Of a stretch of 11,166 nucleotides of DNA, positions 6,724 to 11,166 are shown piece after piece. The notes below the pieces were generated by a model that saw only the letters and a list, made by a program, of their open reading frames with translations, was not told the DNA's origin and searched no databases. Position 1 is the stretch's first letter, and each line of letters starts with the position of its first letter. The DNA is from Actinomycetota bacterium (GTDB lineage Bacteria > Actinomycetota > Acidimicrobiia > Acidimicrobiales > CADCTF01), in contig JAHWJQ010000056.1 of assembly GCA_019348305.1 (NCBI GenBank), forward strand, positions 1-11,166, written 5' to 3'. The translations under genes were made by a program, and so were the position numbers.

Positions 6724-7139
6724 CAGGCACCTCCCTGGCCGCCGCCGCCGTAGAGGTCCTCGTCGTCGACCAGGGCGGCGAACTCGTCCGAGACCGCAGG
6801 GTTGCCGGCCAGGTCCTCGGCCACCATCCGGTCTCGGAACAGCTGCTCATTCCCTGGGCTGCCCAGCAAGCCTTGCTGGGCGGCCCAGCTGGCCCCTTCC
6901 GGGTCGCCGTCGGCTAGGCACAGCGTGGCCATCCGGTGGGCGGCGTCAGCGATGTCTTCGGCCGTGCGGGTGGCGACGAGGTCGTGAACCCGCGCCTCGT
7001 ACTTGCCCGACGGCCACTCGAAGGGCCGGCCGCGAACCAACGACAGCGCCCGACGCAAGGTGGCGATCGCCTCGGGCCCTTCTTGGCCCGCCGCTCGGCG
7101 CACCGTGGCCGTGAACACCCCGTAGTCGCTGGCGATCAA
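6720..7139 (-). CDS. Stand-alone BTAD-domain protein, paralog of the large regulator
   Basis: A 139-residue protein made of one bacterial transcriptional activator (BTAD) domain and nothing else. From DYGVF (residue 5) to DDEDLYG (residue 131) it matches the C-terminal BTAD domain of the large LysM regulator at roughly 70 percent identity by eye. Shared stretches include LSLVRGRPF, ADAAHRMA, WAAQQGLL and GNEQLFRDRM. It begins exactly where the winged helix of the large protein ends, so it has no DNA-binding part. The frame is intact. An in-frame TGA lies a few codons upstream, and TTG at 7139 has GGAGG at 7146-7150, six bases before it. The start overlaps the tadB stop (TTGA) and its stop overlaps the tadC start (GTGA). 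It probably arose by duplication. A role as dimer partner, antagonist or adaptor of the large regulator is inference. Confidence 0.82.
   Translation of the reverse strand: MIASDYGVFTATVRRAAGQEGPEAIATLRRALSLVRGRPFEWPSGKYEARVHDLVATRTAEDIADAAHRMATLCLADGDPEGASWAAQQGLLGSPGNEQLFRDRMVAEDLAGNPAVSDEFAALVDDEDLYGGGGQGGAW
6747..7127 (-). repeat. Diverged direct repeat, copy 2 (BTAD-only gene)
   Basis: Second copy of the BTAD-coding sequence, covering residues 5-131 of the small gene. The copies are clearly diverged, so the duplication is not recent. Recombination between them would remove tadC, the Flp-like gene and the TadE/TadG genes. Confidence 0.75.
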
Positions 7140-7981
7140 CGGGCACCTCCGTGGTCACCGAGGAGGAACCGCTCAGGAGCGGCCGCCTTGCCCATCTGGG
7201 CCAGCCACCAGAACGAGCCGCCGAAGCACCCGCCCACCACGGCCAGCATCAGCTGGCCTACTGCACTGTCGTAGGGCTCGAGGTAGCCGCGGTTGAACAG
7301 CACGAGGATCGCCGCCACCCCCATGGTGAACAAGGTGATGACCCTCGCTGCGGTACGGGTTCGGGTTCGCCCCGTCTCCACCCGAAGCCGCATCTTGGCC
7401 TGCTCTCGGGTGGCGGCGGCCAGGGTCCCGAGCAGCTCGCCGACGCGCTGGGCCTGCTTCTCCGACGCCAGTACGAGCGCGGCCACGACCAGGTCGGCAG
7501 CGGGATCAGCCAGGGCGTCGGCGAACTCCCGCATCGCCACCGCCAGGCGCTCGCGCTCGAGCCGGGCGGCGAGCGCCACCACCTCCTCCCGGATGGGCGA
7601 GGGGGACACGGCGGCGGTGGCCACGATGGCCTGTTCGATGCCCGCCGCACCCGCCATCGTGTCGCGCAGCATCTCGGTCCACGCGGCAATGGCCTCGGTG
7701 CGAGCGATCGCTGCCTCTCGTGCCGCCCGGCCGCCAGCGAGGCTGGGGAGCGCCGCGCCCAGGGCCGCCATGAGCAGGGCGCCTACGGGCCAGCGGGTGA
7801 GCACCAACGTGGCGACCCCGGCGCCGGTGGCCAAGCCGACCCGCAGTGAGAGGCGGTCGACCCGTGACGCCAAAGGCTCCCGCGGCTGGCGAGGCCTGAC
7901 CTCGGTGGCCCGGACCCCGGTGCTGAACACCAGGATGCCGAAGCCCACAAGGGCGCCGCACAGGGCGGCGAGGGCGGTCAC
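7136..7981 (-). CDS. tadB: TadB-like inner-membrane platform protein
   Basis: A type II secretion F-domain protein of 281 residues from GTG at 7981. An N-terminal segment (LAALCGALVGFGILVFS), a pair at about 50-80 (VATLVLTRWPVGALLMAALGAALPSL) and two C-terminal segments (ITLFTMGVAAILVLFNRGYL and LMLAVVGGCFGGSFWWLAQM) surround the cytoplasmic F-domain. That domain contains AWTEMLRDTMAGAAGIEQAI, the typical TadB WxxxLRdxlaaG motif, and ASEKQAQRVGELLGTLAAATR. With TadC it forms the platform for pilus assembly. GTG at 7981 is preferred because it overlaps the cpaF stop in GTGA, as at other junctions. GTG codons at 7993 and 7990 would add three or four residues and cannot be excluded. Confidence 0.87.
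   Translation of the reverse strand: MTALAALCGALVGFGILVFSTGVRATEVRPRQPREPLASRVDRLSLRVGLATGAGVATLVLTRWPVGALLMAALGAALPSLAGGRAAREAAIARTEAIAAWTEMLRDTMAGAAGIEQAIVATAAVSPSPIREEVVALAARLERERLAVAMREFADALADPAADLVVAALVLASEKQAQRVGELLGTLAAATREQAKMRLRVETGRTRTRTAARVITLFTMGVAAILVLFNRGYLEPYDSAVGQLMLAVVGGCFGGSFWWLAQMGKAAAPERFLLGDHGGAR
7146..7150 (-). promoter_or_regulatory. Ribosome binding site of the BTAD-only gene
   Basis: Minus-strand GGAGG inside the last codons of tadB, six bases before the TTG at 7139. It supports real translation of the BTAD-only gene from a rare start codon, in contrast to a decayed fragment. Confidence 0.6.
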
Positions 7982-9405
7982 GACGTCCACCACCCCTCGG
8001 GGCGGTCCAGGTAGCTGGCGTCGTAGCCGACGTCTTGGAGGTCGCCCAGGAGCTCACGGCCCATGGGGGTTCCGGGCACGGCCCGCCCGTCGGGACCGGG
8101 CCGGAAGATCTCGTTGGAGACGACCATCGACCCCTCGGCCTGGAGCACCTCGCGTACCGAGGAGACGAAGCGGCGCACCGCCTTGCCCTCCACGCGCTCC
8201 TGGCCCACGAAGACCACCAAGTCGATGGCGTTGCCCACGAGGAGATTGGTGGCCTCGAGGGGGAGCCGCTCGGGGGATTGGATGGCATAGGAGGCCAGCC
8301 GGCTGAACGCACCGGCCGAGGAGTTGGCGTGCAAGGTGCACATGGAGCCGTCGTTGCCCTGGCTCATGGCGTTGAGCATCGGCAGCACCTCGGCGCCGCG
8401 CACCTCGCCGACCAGGAGACGGTCGGGATCCATGCGCAGGCCGTCTCGGACCAGGTCCACCGCGGTGATCGCACCCTCCCCCTCGATGTTGGCCTCGCGC
8501 ACCTCCATGGGGAAGACGTCCTCGTGGAGCTCGGGGAAGCGCTCGAGGTTGAGCTCGAAGGTGTCCTCGATGGTGACGAGGCGCTCGGCGCGGGGGATGG
8601 CGTTCGCCAGCGCCCGCAACAAGGTGGTCTTCCCTGAGCGAGTCCCCCCGCACACGATGATGTTCTTGCGGGCGACGACCGCTGCCTCCAGGAACTCCCT
8701 CAGGCCCTCGTCGATGGTCCCCAGCCCCACCAGGTCCTCCAGGAAGAGCTTGGGGAGGCGGTGGCGGCGTATCGACAGGCCGGGCCGGTGGGAGACCGCC
8801 ATGATGGCAAAGAGCCGGCTGCCGTCGGGCAGCTGGAGGTTGAGACGGGGGTTGCCGATGTCGAAGCGACGCTCGGTGTTGCCCATCCTGGCCCCTGCCC
8901 GGCGGATGAGGTCGACGAAAGCGTTGTCGTTGGGGGCCAAGGCCGGTCCCCGCACCTTCGTCCCGTCCCCCCGGGTGATCCACACCTCGTCGGCGCCGTT
9001 GGCGTTGATCTGCTCGATCGACTCGTCGGCCAGGAGGCGGGCGAGGACCCCGAGGTCGAACAGCGAGTCGTCGATGGCCTGGGCGTAGTCGTCCTCCTCC
9101 TCGGCGGTGAGCACCTCCAGGCCGGCCTCGATCCGCTCCCGGGCGTAGCCCTCCAGGACCTCGTTGGCGACCTGGCGGGCGAACACCCGCTGCGCCTCGA
9201 CGCTCATCCGGGGCCGGCCGCTGTCCTTGTCCTCGGCCAGGCGATCGTTGACCCGCTCCGAGACCCGGGTGCTGAGGAGGCCGAGCACGTCGGCGGGGAC
9301 GCCACGGTGCTGGTTCGGAGACTCCTGTCGGCGCCTCAAGACCGGGCTCGCAGGGGCCGGGCCGGCGCAGCTGCCGGCGGTGTTGAGCTCGTCGAGGTCC
9401 CCCAC
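7978..9405 (-). CDS. cpaF: CpaF/TadA-type pilus assembly ATPase
   Basis: A 475-residue secretion ATPase of the PilT/VirB11 class, the motor of Flp pilus assembly. The N-terminal helical part (to about 130) leads into the family region with INANGADEVWI (133-143). Walker A is GGTRSGKTT (253-261). The Asp-box Glu lies at VTIEDTFEL (277-285), Walker B at RMDPDRLLVGEVRGAE (324-339), and the His-box at CTLHANS (356-362). All key residues are present, so it should be an active ATPase. The start is uncertain. GTG at 9405 overlaps the CpaE-like gene by 70 bases, and codons 9405-9339 have almost all G or C third positions in the cpaF frame. TTG at 9339 would instead give a 4-base TTGA overlap and a protein shorter by 22 residues. 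Neither start has a strong ribosome binding site. Confidence 0.93.
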   Translation of the reverse strand: MGDLDELNTAGSCAGPAPASPVLRRRQESPNQHRGVPADVLGLLSTRVSERVNDRLAEDKDSGRPRMSVEAQRVFARQVANEVLEGYARERIEAGLEVLTAEEEDDYAQAIDDSLFDLGVLARLLADESIEQINANGADEVWITRGDGTKVRGPALAPNDNAFVDLIRRAGARMGNTERRFDIGNPRLNLQLPDGSRLFAIMAVSHRPGLSIRRHRLPKLFLEDLVGLGTIDEGLREFLEAAVVARKNIIVCGGTRSGKTTLLRALANAIPRAERLVTIEDTFELNLERFPELHEDVFPMEVREANIEGEGAITAVDLVRDGLRMDPDRLLVGEVRGAEVLPMLNAMSQGNDGSMCTLHANSSAGAFSRLASYAIQSPERLPLEATNLLVGNAIDLVVFVGQERVEGKAVRRFVSSVREVLQAEGSMVVSNEIFRPGPDGRAVPGTPMGRELLGDLQDVGYDASYLDRPEGWWTS

Positions 9406-10169
9406 GCTGGCACCGAGCTCTCCAGCTCGTGGGCCGGCCTGGCCACTCGGGCCGCCAACTCGGCGGCGACGACCCGGGCGCTTCGGATGAGCGCACAGCG
9501 CTGAAGCGCCCGGTCGCTGGTCGCGCGCCCGGCGAGCAGGGCCGCTCCCTTCGGGTCGTGGGCGAGGCTGCCGATCACCTCTGCGCCGACCGCTGCGGCG
9601 ACTTCCTCGCGCCGGTAGGGGCGCTGCCCCCCCAACCGGGGTTCGTCTTCGACCAGCACCACCACCACTTCGGCGCCAAGGGTCCGAAGACCGTTCACCC
9701 GGGCCAGCACATGGGTGGCCTCCTCGAGGGTGGCCCGGGCCACGAGCACCGTCAGCGCAGCGCTGCGAACCAGCTCCTGTGCCGGCGAACCGGGGTCCAG
9801 CCGCCCGCAGTCGGCGAGGACGTCCTGGTCGACCTCGGAGCGCATGGCGTCGGCCAGACGGCCGGCGATGGCCGACAGGGCGGCCCGGGCCTGCTCGGCG
9901 GCGGGAGGAGCCACCAGCACAGCCAGTCCTCCAGGCAGGCGCTGGGTGTTGGCCGTCACCGTCGAGGCTGAGAGCTCTCTGCGAGCGGCGGCAGCCAGGC
10001 TCATCAGGCCGGGCTCGAGGGCCAGGCCGTAGCGGGGGGCGAGGTCACCGCCAGCCGGATCGCACTCGGCCACGAGCAGGCGGCGGTCGGAGGGCCACAC
10101 GTTGGCCAGTGCCATCACCGCCGTGGTGGTCCCCCACGACTTGGCCTTGCCGAGGGCGATCAGGCTCAT
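9336..10169 (-). CDS. CpaE-like MinD/ParA-family protein with degenerate P-loop
   Basis: A 277-residue MinD/ParA-like protein in the position of cpaE. The Walker A region reads GKAKSWGTTTAVMALA (7-22), where canonical members have KGGxGKTT. The lysine normally just before TT is absent, as in the actinobacterial subgroup carrying GVTTT-like loops. Other features are kept: LLVAECDPAGGDLAPRYG (31-48) as the switch-I/Walker A' strand, ADCGRLDP (119-126) as the switch-II equivalent, and VVVVLVEDEP (168-177). In other bacteria CpaE localises the Tad machine at the pole. Nucleotide binding here may be altered. ATG at 10169 overlaps the SAF-protein stop in ATGA. The last 23 codons overlap the annotated start of cpaF and encode a Pro/Ala/Arg tail that looks unconstrained. 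Confidence 0.85.
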   Translation of the reverse strand: MSLIALGKAKSWGTTTAVMALANVWPSDRRLLVAECDPAGGDLAPRYGLALEPGLMSLAAAARRELSASTVTANTQRLPGGLAVLVAPPAAEQARAALSAIAGRLADAMRSEVDQDVLADCGRLDPGSPAQELVRSAALTVLVARATLEEATHVLARVNGLRTLGAEVVVVLVEDEPRLGGQRPYRREEVAAAVGAEVIGSLAHDPKGAALLAGRATSDRALQRCALIRSARVVAAELAARVARPAHELESSVPAWGTSTSSTPPAAAPARPLRARS

Positions 10170-10846
10170 GGCGAGACCAGCACCAGAGTCACCCGGTCCT
10201 GGGCGGCGGCGGCGGCGATCGGGGGGGCCTCGGCTTTGTCCACCACCAGCGACACTGCGACGTCACCCGTGGCCGAGCCGGTCTCGACCTTCTCCACCTC
10301 CGACACCTTCGCTGCCGCTAGGACCCTCGGCTCGTTGCGCTCGCCGGCGACGGGGTTCGCCCCCGTGTCGAGCACCTCGACGCGGTCACCGGGGGCCAGT
10401 TCCGAGGAGGGGACTTGGCCGGGCTCGAGGGCCAGCCCGATGATCGCCTTGTCCTGCCCCGGACCCGACCCGGCGCCGAGGTGGTCCCGGGTCACCAGGG
10501 TCCCTTGGATGAGGTCCAGGGCTGCGGTCTGGCCCACCACGGTGTCGATGTCGCCCGCAGCGATGGCCCGGAGTTTCCCGTCGCTGGCCAGCTCCACTTC
10601 CACCAGGTCGCTGGCCCCGACCACCTGGCCGGCGGGCACCGCCCGGGCCATGGCCAACACCGACTGGCGACCCCCGATGGACGACGCCACCGCCGCGAAG
10701 AGCAGCGCTCCCCCGACGACCAGGATCACACCGAGCACCATCCACGGGACGTTGCGCTGGCGTTGCACGGTTCCGGCCCGCAGCCCGTTCTGGGGGGCGG
10801 CCGTCCCATTGCGCTGCTGGGGCCTGGCCGCCTGTCTCGTCGCCAT
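10166..10846 (-). CDS. CpaB/RcpC-like SAF-domain protein
   Basis: A 226-residue protein with a Gln/Arg/Asn-rich cytoplasmic start, one membrane anchor (PWMVLGVILVVGGALLFAAV, 34-53), a SAF domain at about 62-124 (VLAMARAVPAGQVVGASDLVEV and ending GTLVTRDHL), and an RcpC-like extension (KAIIGLAL, LAPGDRVEVL). SAF-domain CpaB/RcpC proteins are envelope parts of the Flp pilus system, and in Gram-positives, without an outer-membrane secretin, they remain as anchored extracytoplasmic proteins. ATG at 10846 lies 15 bases after the preceding gene, with GGAG about 10 bases upstream. Its stop overlaps the CpaE-like start. No Cys or catalytic motif is seen. Confidence 0.85.
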   Translation of the reverse strand: MATRQAARPQQRNGTAAPQNGLRAGTVQRQRNVPWMVLGVILVVGGALLFAAVASSIGGRQSVLAMARAVPAGQVVGASDLVEVELASDGKLRAIAAGDIDTVVGQTAALDLIQGTLVTRDHLGAGSGPGQDKAIIGLALEPGQVPSSELAPGDRVEVLDTGANPVAGERNEPRVLAAAKVSEVEKVETGSATGDVAVSLVVDKAEAPPIAAAAAQDRVTLVLVSP

Positions 10847-10861
10847 GGTGTGTCTGCTCCC

Positions 10862-11166
10862 TCAGCCCGAGATGGGCGTGTTGATGGTCTGTATCTCTGC
10901 GACCTGGATGGGGGTGCTCGACGACCGGCTGACCGTGCCGAGGTCCCCGCCGCCGGCGGCGCCGCTGGCCGTCCAGGTCGCCTTCCACTCGATGGTGGCC
11001 GTCACCGTGAAGGACTGGCCGGGCTGACCCGCCGAGGAACGGCGGTAGGTGTAGTGACAGGTCGACGGCTGCCGCTCGTCGGGAACGCCGGGCTGGTAGG
11101 GCACGCCGGGGCCGTCACAGGTGACCGTGTCGCCCTGGCCCATGTTCCAGATCACCCGCATCGGGG
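10862..11166 (-). CDS. Secreted PKD-like conserved protein, C-terminal part (cut by window edge)
   Basis: Only the last 101 or so residues are inside the window and the frame is open through its right edge, so the ATG at 11161 is probably internal. The visible part (VIWNMGQGDTVTCDGPG, then a Cys-containing CHYTYRRSSAGQPGQSFTVTATIEWKA split over the domain) resembles a PKD-type beta-sandwich: W-x-MG-x-G, a pair of Cys that may be bonded, and a HxYxxxSxGQPG...TVTA strand. I recall a similar conserved protein at the head of actinobacterial Tad-like loci, usually with a signal peptide and annotated only as hypothetical or putative ATP/GTP-binding. No nucleotide-binding motif is visible in this part. 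It is probably an extracytoplasmic component encoded in the same operon, 15 bases before the SAF gene. Confidence 0.75.
   Translation of the reverse strand, partial: PMRVIWNMGQGDTVTCDGPGVPYQPGVPDERQPSTCHYTYRRSSAGQPGQSFTVTATIEWKATWTASGAAGGGDLGTVSRSSSTPIQVAEIQTINTPISG

Noticed and set aside
6720..7139. BTAD-only ORF as a pseudogene remnant
   Set aside because: The frame is intact, a good ribosome binding site precedes the start, both junctions overlap neatly, and key BTAD stretches are kept.
8054..9496. 480-codon minus-strand frame over cpaF
   Set aside because: The cpaF frame holds all ATPase motifs. This one is Arg/Pro/Gly-rich and is a shadow.

Overview
The window is GC-rich, densely coding DNA that most resembles an actinobacterium (Actinomycetota). 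The evidence is very high GC at third codon positions, GTG and TTG starts, a BldC-like MerR-type DNA-binding protein, the actinobacterial form of the CpaE-like protein, and a LysM/SARP-type regulator inside a pilus locus. I cannot place it more closely than phylum.

From about 11166 down to 4227, on the minus strand, lies a Tad/Flp-type pilus or secretion locus. In transcription order it holds: the C-terminal end of a secreted PKD-like protein (cut by the window edge), a CpaB/RcpC-like SAF protein, a CpaE-like MinD-family protein, the CpaF/TadA assembly ATPase, TadB, a small stand-alone BTAD-domain protein, TadC, a 69-residue Flp-like pilin candidate, two TadE-like pseudopilins and a TadG-like protein. 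The same strand continues into a 1022-residue membrane regulator (LysM outside, OmpR-type winged helix plus BTAD inside) and an 80-residue membrane protein. Junctions are very tight. Many are 4-base stop/start overlaps, so the block looks like one translationally coupled operon.

After a 250-base gap comes a BldC-like DNA-binding protein (435-650, minus strand). At the left edge a short acidic ORF (about 123-302) runs on the plus strand and converges on it.

Working model: CpaF powers assembly on the TadB/TadC platform, the Flp-like and TadE/G-like proteins form or prime the filament, and the SAF and CpaE-like proteins sit at the envelope and in localisation. The large regulator could report envelope or peptidoglycan state to transcription. 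The most unusual item is the BTAD-only gene between tadB and tadC. It is a diverged copy of the last part of the large regulator without its DNA-binding domain, yet it has an intact frame, a good ribosome binding site and overlapping junctions on both sides. No prepilin peptidase is present in the window.
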